This document shows positions 1-9,092 of a stretch of DNA of 64,000 nucleotides, piece after piece (the first letter of the stretch is position 1; each line of letters starts with the position of its first letter). The stretch covers positions 1 to 64,000 of the forward strand of contig NZ_SSDF01000084.1 in the NCBI RefSeq assembly GCF_004794515.1. Reading direction: 5' to 3'. The translations under genes were made by a program, and so were the position numbers. Source of the DNA: Microbacterium sp. A20. GTDB taxonomy: Bacteria > Actinomycetota > Actinomycetes > Actinomycetales > Microbacteriaceae. Below the pieces are notes generated by a model. That model was given only the letters and a program-made list of their open reading frames with translations, was not told the origin of the DNA and ran no database searches.

Positions 1-146
1 CCGGGGGCCCCCGCCCGCCGCAGCCACGCGGGCGGCTCCCCCGCGGCGAGCAGTCCGGCAGCGAGCGCGACGGCTCCCGCGGCCAGCAGTACCGCGCCCA
101 CGAGGAAGAGCACGCTGCGATTCACGAATCGGTTCGTCGCGTTCAT
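1..146 (-). CDS. Partial AmaP-like alkaline-shock membrane anchor protein (N-terminus only)
   Basis: Only the first 48 or so residues lie in the window; the gene runs off the left edge. The ATG at 146 overlaps the stop of the preceding gene by four bases (ATGA). The visible protein starts MNATNRFVNRSVLF and continues into one hydrophobic helix of about 25 residues rich in Ala, Leu and Gly, then a basic stretch. In Gram-positive Asp23 operons a membrane protein of this shape (AmaP) anchors Asp23 to the membrane. Assignment rests on operon position and the N-terminal helix, because the diagnostic region is outside the window. Confidence 0.6.
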   Translation of the reverse strand, partial: MNATNRFVNRSVLFLVGAVLLAAGAVALAAGLLAAGEPPAWLRRAGAP

Positions 147-709
147 GCGACCACTCCGTGCGCTTCGATGACGACGCGCGGGGTGGCCGAGAAGCCGAGC
201 CCCGCGAGGATGTCGTTCGCCGCGTCCTCGGCGTCGGCTACCCGCACGAACACGCCGCTGGTCGGAGTGATGCGGACCTCGACCGTGCGCCGGCCCACGA
301 ACACGGCCACGCGACCGCGGTCGACCCCGGCGCGACGGGCGACCGCCGCGGCGATCGAGTCGGCGATCACGCCGTCGTCCACGAGCAGCGCGGTGCGCTC
401 GGTGATGCGCGCGCGCCGCGCCCGGCGCCCGGGCAGCAGTGCGAGCGCGAGGAGCACGACGGCGAGGACTGTGAGCCCCCCGCCGATGCCGAACAGCACC
501 GCCGGCTGCTGCACCCCGACGGAGATCCCCTCGAGCCGTGACGCGGCCGCGTCACGGAAGCCACCGTCGACCAGCCACCACACGGCGCCCGCAAGCAGCG
601 CGATCAGGAGCAGTGCGCCGATGGACGCCACCACCATCGCCGCGGCCGTGCGAGACGTGTACGTCTCGCGACGCAGGACGCGGCGATACGTCGTCTGTTC
701 GTTCGTCAT
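143..709 (-). CDS. DUF6286-like membrane protein of the Asp23 operon
   Basis: The 188-residue protein has two membrane helices (about residues 22-48 and 70-93) and a soluble C-terminal half of about 90 residues. That half looks like an Asp23-type alpha/beta fold (RRTVEVRITPTSGVFVRV and following), as in DUF6286-type proteins of actinobacterial Asp23 clusters. Start and stop both overlap neighbours by four bases, so it is translationally coupled on both sides. A GAGGAGAG ribosome site precedes the ATG at 709. A role in linking Asp23-family proteins to the membrane is inferred from context. Confidence 0.65.
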   Translation of the reverse strand: MTNEQTTYRRVLRRETYTSRTAAAMVVASIGALLLIALLAGAVWWLVDGGFRDAAASRLEGISVGVQQPAVLFGIGGGLTVLAVVLLALALLPGRRARRARITERTALLVDDGVIADSIAAAVARRAGVDRGRVAVFVGRRTVEVRITPTSGVFVRVADAEDAANDILAGLGFSATPRVVIEAHGVVA

Positions 710-1053
710 CGCACTCTCCTCTCGGTACTCCGGCGCACGCCCGAGTACCGGACGTCCACGGTGCCGACCTCGCGGCCGGCCAGTTCTCGCATGCCGTCGA
801 TCAGACCGTTGCGGAGGTCCTCCCCGCTGTCGACCAGGGGCCGTCCGCTCTTCGTCGCGATGGCCACGGGCACCGTGACCGCGATCCGCAGTGCACCGTG
901 CTCATCCGACAACTGCACCCCGACGTCGCGGACGGAGACCCGGGCGACATCGTGCGCGATGCCGACGGCGAGCCGCTGCAACGCGCGGGCGGTGAAGGTC
1001 GTCGTCCCCACGACGATGCCCTCCTCCGCCCGCGATGAGCGGTCGACCGTCAT
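706..1053 (-). CDS. Second Asp23/Gls24-family protein
   Basis: This 115-residue soluble protein has the Asp23/Gls24 pattern: an N-terminal strand (EEGIVVGTTTFTARALQRLA), a variable middle, and a C-terminal helix with VGTVDVRYSGVR. It is a shorter, diverged relative of the protein encoded at 1238-1681, so the operon carries two Asp23-like subunits. The ATG at 1053 and the stop at 706 each overlap the adjacent gene by four bases. In Firmicutes Asp23 is an abundant membrane-associated envelope-stress protein; the exact role in Actinobacteria is unknown. Confidence 0.7.
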   Translation of the reverse strand: MTVDRSSRAEEGIVVGTTTFTARALQRLAVGIAHDVARVSVRDVGVQLSDEHGALRIAVTVPVAIATKSGRPLVDSGEDLRNGLIDGMRELAGREVGTVDVRYSGVRRSTERRVR

Positions 1054-1241
1054 GAGGAGGAGCGCCGGCCTCGGAAGACCGCGGCGAGCGCCCGCAGGTC
1101 GAGCCGACCGTCGATGATGCGGCCGGCGACCGCGCCCACCAGCATCGCCAGAGCCACGAGCACGAAGGCCCAGAAGCCCAGGGCCAGCCAGGTCAACGCG
1201 AGAGCGGCCGCAGCCGCCGCTCCGATCACCGACGCGGTCAC
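1050..1241 (-). CDS. Small two-helix membrane protein (DUF2273-like)
   Basis: The 63-residue protein is mostly one long hydrophobic stretch (about residues 5-42, probably two short helices) followed by a basic tail ending GRRSSS. Small DUF2273 membrane proteins are standard members of Asp23 clusters. The start is a GTG at 1241 that overlaps the upstream stop (GTGA), and its own stop overlaps the next ATG. It is too short for a confident family call; position and topology carry the assignment. Confidence 0.65.
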   Translation of the reverse strand: MTASVIGAAAAAALALTWLALGFWAFVLVALAMLVGAVAGRIIDGRLDLRALAAVFRGRRSSS

Positions 1242-1681
1242 TGGACTCGCGTCTCCTGCGTGCCGTCGCCCTCGTCGTCGGAGGGGATGTGCACGTCGTT
1301 GACGGTCACGTTGACCTCGGCGACGTCCATGCCGACCAGTTCCACCATGGCGCGGTGGATGGCGGCGCGGACCTCATCCGCGACCTTCTGCAGGGAGACC
1401 GGGTACTCGGCGACGATCGTCACGTCGACCGCGACCTGCGTCTCGCCCACTTCGACGCTGATCCCCTGCGAGAGGTCGGTCGTGTTGAGCGCATCGCGGA
1501 TCGCTCCCACCATGCGCGCGGCTCCCCCGCCGAGCGCGTAGACGCCGCTGACCTCGCGAGCAGCGATGCCGGCGATCTTCGCCACCACCGCATCCTCGAT
1601 CGTGGTCTTCCCCGCAGCAGCCCCCAGCTGCGGTGCGACGATCTGGGTCTTGGGCTGAGTACTGCCGGTCACGTTCGCCAT
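1238..1681 (-). CDS. Asp23/Gls24 family envelope stress response protein
   Basis: First gene of the coupled operon, 147 residues. The start at 1681 is chosen because AAGGAG lies at ideal spacing before it; a longer reading frame to 1747 would ignore this site. After an unstructured N-terminus comes the Asp23 core: the IAGIAAREVSGVYALGG region, then ISVEVGETQVAVDVTIVAEY, and a C-terminal segment with VAEVNVTVNDVHIPS. Family members coat the inner membrane face and respond to alkaline or envelope stress. The acidic tail (DDEGDGTQE) is typical of the family in high-GC Gram-positives. Confidence 0.85.
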   Translation of the reverse strand: MANVTGSTQPKTQIVAPQLGAAAGKTTIEDAVVAKIAGIAAREVSGVYALGGGAARMVGAIRDALNTTDLSQGISVEVGETQVAVDVTIVAEYPVSLQKVADEVRAAIHRAMVELVGMDVAEVNVTVNDVHIPSDDEGDGTQETRVQ

Positions 1682-1838
1682 CTCGAGCTCCTTCATCCGT
1701 GTGTCCGTTCCCCCTGCGGAGTGCGGGTCGCCGTACAGCGACACCACTAGGACGGATGCCGGGCGGAGAACGTCACAGATTCGTCGGAACGTTTTCCGAT
1801 CGATGGGTACGGACGCTCACAGTGCACTCCAAGGAAGA
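1682..1838. promoter_or_regulatory. Divergent promoter region between Asp23 operon and TetR gene
   Basis: This 157-base spacer separates the minus-strand Asp23 operon from the plus-strand tetR-like gene and must hold the Asp23 promoter. It also contains the AGTGCACT palindrome at 1821-1828, a half-size relative of the larger operator next to it. I could not place -35/-10 elements for the Asp23 side with confidence. Confidence 0.4.
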
Positions 1839-1856
1839 GAGTGCAATATTGCACTC
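1839..1856. promoter_or_regulatory. Perfect 18-bp palindromic operator at the TetR gene start
   Basis: GAGTGCAATATTGCACTC is a perfect palindrome ending 1 nt before the ATG at 1858. A second, shorter palindrome AGTGCACT lies at 1821-1828 with the same GTGCAC word. CAATAT at 1844-1849 sits 8 nt before the ATG and could serve as the -10 of a leaderless transcript. A repressor bound here would then cover the -10, the usual layout of TetR autorepression with control of the linked exporter. Confidence 0.7.
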
Positions 1857-1857
1857 C

Positions 1858-2469
1858 ATGAGCGACAGTGCAGATTCATTGCGAGAGCAGCGCAAGCGCG
1901 AGACGTCCCGCGCACTCACCGATGCCGCACGCCGACTGACGACCGAGCAGGGCTTCGCCGGTTTCACCATCGAAGAGCTGTGCGCCGAGGTGGGTGTGTC
2001 CCGACGCACCTTCTTCAACTACTTCGAGAGCAAGGAGAACGCGGTCTTCGGGTTCGCGACCATCGACTCGCGTCAGGAGGCCCTCGAGGAGGAGTTCGCC
2101 TCTCAGCACGGCGACCTGCTCGACGACTTCATCCAGCTGACCATCCGCCGCTTCGAGCTCTTCAACCCGGTCGAGGATGCTCCGGCGATGTTCGCCGTGA
2201 TCGAGCAGGAACCGCGTCTGCTCAAGGCCGCGTTCGAGCAGCTCGCGAAGAACGAACGCCGCGACATGGGGCTGATCGTCCGCCGCACCCCGGATGCCGC
2301 CGACGCCGAACTCCGCGCCGAGGTGATCGTGCACACCGTCGGCGCGCTCGTCCGGATGAGCATGGACCAGCTCCTGCACCACCACTCCACCGAGCCGTTC
2401 AGCGACCTCATCGCGCGACGCCTCGACCTCGCCCGCTCGCTCTACGCACCGTCACAGAAAGACCACTGA
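1858..2469 (+). CDS. TetR/AcrR family regulator of the adjacent drug exporter
   Basis: The 203-residue protein has an N-terminal helix-turn-helix at about residues 36-55 (FTIEELCAEVGVSRRTFFNYF), the standard TetR signature, followed by an all-helical ligand-binding domain. The ATG at 1858 is preferred over an upstream-extended frame because homology begins here. AAGGAAGAG upstream is about 18 nt away, too far for normal ribosome binding, so translation may be leaderless. The gene abuts the DHA2 exporter (stop 2469, next ATG 2470), which makes it the likely repressor of that exporter through the operator at 1839-1856. Confidence 0.88.
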   Translation: MSDSADSLREQRKRETSRALTDAARRLTTEQGFAGFTIEELCAEVGVSRRTFFNYFESKENAVFGFATIDSRQEALEEEFASQHGDLLDDFIQLTIRRFELFNPVEDAPAMFAVIEQEPRLLKAAFEQLAKNERRDMGLIVRRTPDAADAELRAEVIVHTVGALVRMSMDQLLHHHSTEPFSDLIARRLDLARSLYAPSQKDH

Positions 2470-4140
<1,671 letters not shown>

Positions 4141-4148
4141 CGCCGCCG

Positions 4149-4181
4149 GCGCCCTCGCCTTCCGATGAAGGGTGAGGGCGC
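4149..4181 (+). terminator. Probable hairpin terminator after the DHA2 exporter
   Basis: GCGCCCTCGCC and GGTGAGGGCGC form a stem with one bulge and a loop around CGAT, starting 8 nt after the exporter stop. There is no long T-run, as is common for terminators in high-GC actinobacteria. Confidence 0.6.
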
Positions 4182-4252
4182 TGTGGTGTCAAGCCCCTCC
4201 CCTTCTGCCACGCCATCGGTCATTCTTCACCGTGGGGACAGGTAGGAGAATG

Positions 4253-4561
4253 ATGGAGCACGACCCGGACCGCAGGTTCGCCCTGGTGCACGTCAGCGAC
4301 ACCGATTGGGCGATCCACGATCTGCACTACCCGGAGGGCGACCACCGCCGGGTGGTCTGCACGATCTTCGAGGACGCACCGACGGAGTTCGAAGTCCTCT
4401 GGCGACGCGACCTCCCCCTCGCGTTGCGGTACTGCTCCGCCGAGGAGGTCCTCGACGCCGTGCGCCGGTTCCAGGACGCCTCACGGGCGACCCGCCCCAT
4501 CCCCATCCCGCACCTGCCTCCGACGCGCAACCGGGGAGCCGGTCGAAGCGCTCCTCGCTGA
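4253..4561 (+). CDS. Small hypothetical protein
   Basis: I do not recognise this 102-residue protein. The second of two adjacent ATGs (4250 and 4253) is chosen because AGGAG at 4244-4248 is then 4 nt away rather than 1. The sequence is soluble and acidic in its first two thirds (MEHDPDRRFALVHVSDTDWA, then FEDAPTEFEVLWRRDLPLA) and ends in a Pro/Arg-rich tail. The pattern of short strands and one helix (SAEEVLDAVRRFQDA) suggests a small alpha/beta domain. It has its own ribosome site and follows a terminator, so it is probably transcribed alone. Confidence 0.6.
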   Translation: MEHDPDRRFALVHVSDTDWAIHDLHYPEGDHRRVVCTIFEDAPTEFEVLWRRDLPLALRYCSAEEVLDAVRRFQDASRATRPIPIPHLPPTRNRGAGRSAPR

Positions 4562-4649
4562 CGCACCGAGTCACCCTGCTGGACGCGATGGACCGGTGTG
4601 CGCAAAACTGACGAGAACACGCCGGCCTTCCCCACCGCCTGGAGCCCCC

Positions 4650-5480
4650 ATGTCCTCTCCCGCACCCGCCCCCTCGTTCTGGAAGAGCTTCTGGGAGAAG
4701 GGCGGCTGGTGGCGAGCGCTCCTCCTCACGGCCGCCTACTTCATCCTCTTCCAACTGCTCTCGCTGGCATTCACCCCGCTCGCGCTGAACATCGAGGAGC
4801 CGAGCAGCGCGGCGGGCATCGCCGTGTTCTATGTGCTCCCCGAACTCGTCGGAGCCGTCATCCTCGCCGCGTTCACCCTCTCGGTCGGGTGGTGGGCTGA
4901 GCTCTTCGGCCGGCAGCCGATCCGCGGGAGGGGCTGGATGTGGATCGCCATCGTGGTGGTGCTGCTGTTCAACGTCCTCCGCTTCGCGACGATCGACTAC
5001 GGTCGCGCCGGTTTCGACGTCGTCGCGACCTGGCTCCTGGCGGGACTCCTCATCGGGTTCACCGAAGAGGTGCTCACGCGCGGTCTGGTGGTGAACCTGT
5101 TGCGGAAGGCCGGCTACCGCGAGGTCGTGGTGGCCGTGATCTCGGCCGCGCTGTTCGCGGGGCTGCACGCGGGCAACCTGCTCAGCGGGCAGAACCTCTT
5201 CGCGACCGGATTCCAGCTCATCTACACCTTCGCCTTCGGCATCCTGATGTACCTCGCCCTCCGCGTCACCGGGACGATCATCGCGCCGATCCTGCTGCAC
5301 GCGAGCACCGACCCGAGCATCTTCCTGCAGACCGCGTACCCCGCGGAAGGCGCGCTCACCGGCGTCGCCGGGTTCGGCAACATCGCCGTGATCGTCGCCG
5401 GCTTCGTGCTGATCTTCTTCATCCGCGGACGGGTGGGTGACGCACAGCCGGAATTCGCCGTGCCGAGCAAGTCTGCGTAA
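4650..5480 (+). CDS. CPBP family intramembrane metalloprotease
   Basis: 276 residues, about seven to eight membrane helices. All CPBP/Rce1 signature residues are visible: EExxxR as E139-E140...R144 (TEEVLTRG), FxxxH at F169-H173 (FAGLH), and a final H217 (HASTD). In this family these residues bind zinc and cleave peptides inside the membrane; in bacteria several members act in bacteriocin self-immunity or protein maturation, and the target here is unknown. The ATG at 4650 has GGAG 5 nt upstream; a longer frame from 4596 lacks support. A strong hairpin terminator follows at 5517. Confidence 0.85.
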   Translation: MSSPAPAPSFWKSFWEKGGWWRALLLTAAYFILFQLLSLAFTPLALNIEEPSSAAGIAVFYVLPELVGAVILAAFTLSVGWWAELFGRQPIRGRGWMWIAIVVVLLFNVLRFATIDYGRAGFDVVATWLLAGLLIGFTEEVLTRGLVVNLLRKAGYREVVVAVISAALFAGLHAGNLLSGQNLFATGFQLIYTFAFGILMYLALRVTGTIIAPILLHASTDPSIFLQTAYPAEGALTGVAGFGNIAVIVAGFVLIFFIRGRVGDAQPEFAVPSKSA

Positions 5481-5516
5481 CCGCCGCGCCGAACGGGTCG
5501 ACGGTCTGCAGAAACG

Positions 5517-5544
5517 ACAAAACCCCCGGGAAGCCGGGGGTTTT
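5517..5544. terminator. Bidirectional rho-independent terminator
   Basis: AAAACCCCCGG and CCGGGGGTTTT form a perfect 11-bp stem around a GAAG loop. It reads with A/T flanks in both directions, so it can end the CPBP gene on the plus strand and the tRNA-Met transcript on the minus strand. Confidence 0.9.
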
Positions 5545-5550
5545 CGTCTG

Positions 5551-5624
5551 TAGCAGGAGCGGGGCTTGAACCCGCGACCTCACGATTATGAGTCGTGCGC
5601 TCTAACCAGCTGAGCTACCCTGCC
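5551..5624 (-). tRNA. tRNA-Met(CAT), elongator type
   Basis: On the minus strand a 74-nt cloverleaf begins GGCAGGGTAGCTCAG; the anticodon arm ACGACTCATAATCGT gives anticodon CAT, and the T arm is GCGGGTTCAAGCCCCGC. A GG start and ordinary D arm fit elongator Met rather than the initiator, which normally has a mismatched first pair. An Ile2 tRNA with lysidine cannot be fully excluded. CCA is not encoded. Confidence 0.9.
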
Positions 5625-5658
5625 GCGAGGCATCCGTCCGCGTGAGAAGAATGCTGCG

Positions 5659-5730
5659 AGCCCCGAGTCAGGATTGAACTGACGACCCCTTCCTTACCAT
5701 GGAAGTGCTCTGCCACTGAGCTATCGGGGC
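5659..5730 (-). tRNA. tRNA-Thr(GGT)
   Basis: The 72-nt minus-strand gene has a perfect GCCCCGA/TCGGGGC acceptor stem, a D arm AGCTCAGTGGCAGAGC, and an anticodon arm CTTCCATGGTAAGGAAG with anticodon GGT. It lies just upstream of tRNA-Met and is probably co-transcribed with it. CCA is not encoded. Confidence 0.93.
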
Positions 5731-5799
5731 GTGCTGCCCCTCGCGGGGCAACCGTACGAGAATACCATCACTGTGGCGTCCTCATGAAATCCGGGCCGG

Positions 5800-7068
5800 T
5801 CAGTACGACGTCCGCCCGGCGTTCTCGTTGAGCCAGGGCATCGGATCGATGGTCGACCCGTTGACGATGAGCTCGAAGTGCATGTGTGCGCCGTAGGAAC
5901 GACCCGTGTTTCCGGTCTTGCCGACGATCGTGCCGACCTTGACGGTCTCGCCGGCCTTGACCTGCAGCGAGCCGTACTGCATGTGCGAGTAGTGGCTCGT
6001 GATGACCGACCCGTCGATGACGTGGTCGATGTAGACGGTCACGCCGTAGGCGCCGCCCTGCTCGGTCGCGATGCGGACGGTGCCGTCGGCGATCGCCTGG
6101 ACCGGGGCGCCGTCGCCGGGAACGAAGTCGATGCCCTCGTGCAGGCGGCCGCTGCGCATGCCGTACCCGTAGCTCATGCCGACGCCGACCAGGAAGGGCC
6201 ACTGGATGGCCGCGTCGGGGTCATTCGTGAAGATCTCGCCCGAGTAGTTGATGCCCTGCTCGGCAGCGACCTGGACCAGCGAGATGGTGCTGAAGTCGTC
6301 GGACCGTGCGAGCGACTCGTTCTCGACGCCCGAGGGTGCGACGAAGGCCTGGATCTCGTCGTCGGCCGCCCCTTTCGCGTCGGAAGCGGCAGCCGAGACC
6401 AGCGAGGTGGCCGCGACCGAGGTTCCCTGAACCGCGGCGACCGCCTCGGCGGGAAGAGTCATGGAGACGGCGAGGAGTCCTGCGAGGCTCATCACACCGA
6501 CGCTCGCGCCGACGGCCACGACCTTGCGGAAGTTGCGCGGGCGACGGGAGGCGACATGCGCGGACGCCTCGGGCCGCTCGGAATCGGCAGCAGACTTGTG
6601 CGCGGTGAACGCGGAGGCGGAAGAGTCGACCGTCGGGATCGACCCCGTGCGGAAGGCTCGTGATGCGCGCTCGAAGGCGTCGACGTCATCTTCGAGCGGC
6701 AGGTCACTCGCCGGCTCCGGCGTCAAGTCGGCCGGGGCAGCGTCGACCTCATCGCCGACGACGATCTCGATGATCTGCTCCGCCGTGTCGACGGCCGACG
6801 GCGTGGCAGGCACATCGGCGATGATCGGCTCGGGAGTCGCGGCGATGAAAGGCTCGACGGGGGATTCGACCACGACGTCGTCGGTGGCCGGTCTCTGGCG
6901 TGCGGCGCGACGGGAAAGCGGTGCGACGACAGCGAGGGCGACGGCGGCGGCTTCTGCGGCCACGCTGGGTGCCGTCGTTCCCGCCGCGGAGGCTTCGGGC
7001 GCCTCAGTGCGGAGTCGGCTGGACCGGCGCGTGGGCGCAGAGGCAGCCTGGGGATTCTCGAAGGGCAA
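5800..7068 (-). CDS. M23 (LytM) family peptidoglycan endopeptidase
   Basis: 422 residues. A long Ala/Pro/acidic cytosolic region (1-180) precedes one membrane anchor at about 184-205. The external C-terminal M23 domain carries the zinc motif HxxxD (H310-D314, RLHEGIDF) and the final HxH (H395, H397 in YGAHMHFEL). It should cut peptide cross-links of peptidoglycan from outside the membrane, presumably in growth or division. The start is a TTG at 7068 with only a weak GAGAGAA ribosome site, so the exact N-terminus is uncertain. The leader carries a hairpin and possible MtrA-like boxes. Confidence 0.88.
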   Translation of the reverse strand: MPFENPQAASAPTRRSSRLRTEAPEASAAGTTAPSVAAEAAAVALAVVAPLSRRAARQRPATDDVVVESPVEPFIAATPEPIIADVPATPSAVDTAEQIIEIVVGDEVDAAPADLTPEPASDLPLEDDVDAFERASRAFRTGSIPTVDSSASAFTAHKSAADSERPEASAHVASRRPRNFRKVVAVGASVGVMSLAGLLAVSMTLPAEAVAAVQGTSVAATSLVSAAASDAKGAADDEIQAFVAPSGVENESLARSDDFSTISLVQVAAEQGINYSGEIFTNDPDAAIQWPFLVGVGMSYGYGMRSGRLHEGIDFVPGDGAPVQAIADGTVRIATEQGGAYGVTVYIDHVIDGSVITSHYSHMQYGSLQVKAGETVKVGTIVGKTGNTGRSYGAHMHFELIVNGSTIDPMPWLNENAGRTSY

Positions 7069-7113
7069 AGCGTTTCTCTCGGTCGTGCGTCAAGCTCGGG
7101 AGGGCAAACTCAC

Positions 7114-7153
7114 ACTTTCGCCTTCGGGTGGCGAAAGTAACGATCGGGTAAAC
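7114..7153 (-). promoter_or_regulatory. Leader hairpin and GTAAC-type repeats upstream of the M23 peptidase
   Basis: ACTTTCGCC at 7114-7122 and GGCGAAAGT at 7130-7138 are a perfect 9-bp inverted repeat with a 7-nt loop in the 5' leader. GTAAC at 7137-7141 and GTAAAC at 7148-7153 are spaced 11 bp apart, resembling tandem MtrA-type sites found upstream of wall hydrolases in other Actinobacteria. Binding by MtrA is inference. TAGGGT on the minus strand nearby could be the -10. Confidence 0.4.
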
Positions 7154-7188
7154 CCTACCCTGATCAGCCTGGGAATGCCATGAATCGA

Positions 7189-7983
7189 TCAGTGTTTCGG
7201 GGCGAGGATCTCGAGCAATCGCGCGTGCACATCGCGTCCTCCCGCGACGAGCATCGGGCGCGGTGATCCGACGTCGATTCTGGAGACGCGGCCTCCCGCC
7301 TCCGTGATCAGGAGCGCCCCGGCAGCATGGTCCCAGGGGCGGAGCCCGCGCTCGAAGTACCCGTCGAGTCGCCCGGCGGCGACGTAGGCGAGGTCGAGCG
7401 CCGCAGCACCCATGCGTCGGAGATCGCGTGCCATCGGCATGACCCGCGCCACCGTGGCGAGGTCGCCGTCATGGGTGGCGGGGTCGTAGCCGAAACCGGT
7501 GCCGAGGAGCGCACCCGCGGGAGTCTCTTCGGTCACCGCGAGGCGACTTCCCTTCAACCATGCCCCGTGACCGCGAGCCGCAGTGAAGGTCTCGCCGAGA
7601 GCGGGCGCGTCGACGGCTGCAGCGAGCGCCACCCACGACTCCGGATCGGGTTCGCCCTGCACGGCCGCGATGCTGACGTTGTACGCCGGGATGCCGTAGG
7701 CGTAGTTCACCGTGCCGTCGATCGGATCGACGACCCACGTGATCCCGCTCGCGCCCTGCTCGGCCCCCGACTCCTCGCCGAGGAAGCCGTCTTCGGGACG
7801 GGCGGCGCGCAGGCGCTCTCGGATGAGGGCCTCGACCTCGCGATCGGCATCGGTCACGATGTCGGCGAGCGTCGTCTTGGTCGCTGCGAGACGCACGCCC
7901 TCGGACCGACGGGTGCGGGCGAGCGCTCCGGCTTCCCGGGCGATCTCGGTCGCGAGCTCGCTGAGCTCTATCTCGAGCGTCAC
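7189..7983 (-). CDS. Inositol monophosphatase family protein
   Basis: 264 residues with the complete IMPase metal and substrate motifs: GEESG (E70 region), DPIDGTVNYAYG (from D86), and WDHAAG near the C-terminus. The family dephosphorylates inositol phosphate, histidinol phosphate or sugar phosphates with Mg2+; which substrate applies is not decided by sequence. The start is GTG at 7983, overlapping the stop of the upstream membrane protein by four bases (GTGA), so the two are translationally coupled. No homologous sequence is lost compared with a usual 260-270 residue family member. Confidence 0.9.
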   Translation of the reverse strand: MTLEIELSELATEIAREAGALARTRRSEGVRLAATKTTLADIVTDADREVEALIRERLRAARPEDGFLGEESGAEQGASGITWVVDPIDGTVNYAYGIPAYNVSIAAVQGEPDPESWVALAAAVDAPALGETFTAARGHGAWLKGSRLAVTEETPAGALLGTGFGYDPATHDGDLATVARVMPMARDLRRMGAAALDLAYVAAGRLDGYFERGLRPWDHAAGALLITEAGGRVSRIDVGSPRPMLVAGGRDVHARLLEILAPKH

Positions 7984-8975
7984 GGCGCGGGCTGCTGCGG
8001 TACGGGGGGCGGCGGGGGGAACGCCGGCGGTTCGCCCTGCTGCGGGGTCGGCGGCTGACCTCCGGCAGGAGCGGGTGGAACGAGGTGGCCACCAGGAGCC
8101 GCGGGCGGTGCGGGCTGCGACGGTGCGGGTTGCGACGGTGCGGGCTGGGGCGGGGCGGGCTGGGGCGCAACCGGGAAGCTCGTGGTGGGCGCTGCAAGCT
8201 GCGGCTGCTGCGGCGTCGGGTAGCCGGTGTAGTAGGCGTTCCAGTCGGGCGAGGAGTCGGGAAGCGCCGGCAGCGGGGTGATCCCATCGGCATAGGTCGG
8301 CCACGACGGGGCCGCGGCCAGCGCCGGAACCGCCGAGACCTTCTTCTTCGGCGCGAACAGCGCATTGAGCAGCGGGATGAGCGTGGTTCCGACAGCGACG
8401 AGGATCGTCAGCGCGACGACGATCCTCCAGTACAGCTCGCCGTAGTGGAAGGTGTTCGGGAAGGCGAGGAAGAACACGAGCATGCCGACGAGTCCGACCA
8501 GGAACGTGACCGTGACGATGTAGATCACCCGCGTGAATGTCGTGACGTGCCGCTGAGCGGCCGGAGTGAACAGACGCACATGCAGGAGGGCGAGCTGAAG
8601 GATGCCGATCACGAGCAGCAGCTGGAAGAAGCGCTCCGCCCCGAAGAACACGCCTTCTTCGGGGAGCCAGATCTTGACGGCACCCACCAGCAGCGCCACG
8701 ATCCAGCTCACCATGCTGGCCAGTTGCAGCCAGTCGGGGCGATTCGGTGCGAGGCCCGCCTCGAGGATCGCGATCCCTGCGAAAGCCGCCAGGAGCAGGA
8801 TCGTCAGGAACGCCCTTCCGATCAGACCGTCCTGGTCTCCCACGAGCACCCAGATGACGCACACGAGCGCTGCGGCGATCAGGGCCCCGATGGCGATCCA
8901 GAGTGAACCTCGGATCAGCAGCGACATATTCTTCTTCTCACCCTGCGGCTGCGTGGTGATGTCCGGCTGGGACAT
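7980..8975 (-). CDS. Multi-spanning membrane protein with Pro/Gln-rich tail
   Basis: 331 residues from the ATG at 8975, supported by GAGAGG upstream; a longer frame exists to 9050. About seven hydrophobic helices occupy residues 15-225. The cytosolic tail (about 235-331) is Pro/Gln/Ala-rich with short repeats of QPAPSQPAP. I do not recognise a named family; such tails in actinobacterial membrane proteins often bind partner proteins. It is coupled to the inositol-phosphatase-like gene by a GTGA overlap, which suggests a shared function in phospho-inositol or envelope metabolism, but this is inference. Confidence 0.75.
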   Translation of the reverse strand: MSQPDITTQPQGEKKNMSLLIRGSLWIAIGALIAAALVCVIWVLVGDQDGLIGRAFLTILLLAAFAGIAILEAGLAPNRPDWLQLASMVSWIVALLVGAVKIWLPEEGVFFGAERFFQLLLVIGILQLALLHVRLFTPAAQRHVTTFTRVIYIVTVTFLVGLVGMLVFFLAFPNTFHYGELYWRIVVALTILVAVGTTLIPLLNALFAPKKKVSAVPALAAAPSWPTYADGITPLPALPDSSPDWNAYYTGYPTPQQPQLAAPTTSFPVAPQPAPPQPAPSQPAPSQPAPPAAPGGHLVPPAPAGGQPPTPQQGEPPAFPPPPPVPQQPAP

Positions 8976-9092
8976 GGCGATCCTCTCGTCGAGCGGCGAT
9001 GCCTTCATCCTGCCACGCGCATCGCCAGAGCCGACGGCCGAGCGCCGCACTGAGGAGAAGTCTTCGCAGAACGCCGATGCGGGGAGGAGAGG

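Noticed and set aside
5551-5624. Initiator tRNA-Met
   Set aside because: The 5' end GGCAGGG and ordinary D arm fit elongator Met; the initiator would normally have an unpaired first position and three G-C pairs in the anticodon stem.
7070-7180. Possible cyclic-di-AMP riboswitch before the M23 peptidase gene
   Set aside because: Such riboswitches precede wall hydrolases in Actinobacteria, but I see only one simple hairpin and none of the consensus joining segments.
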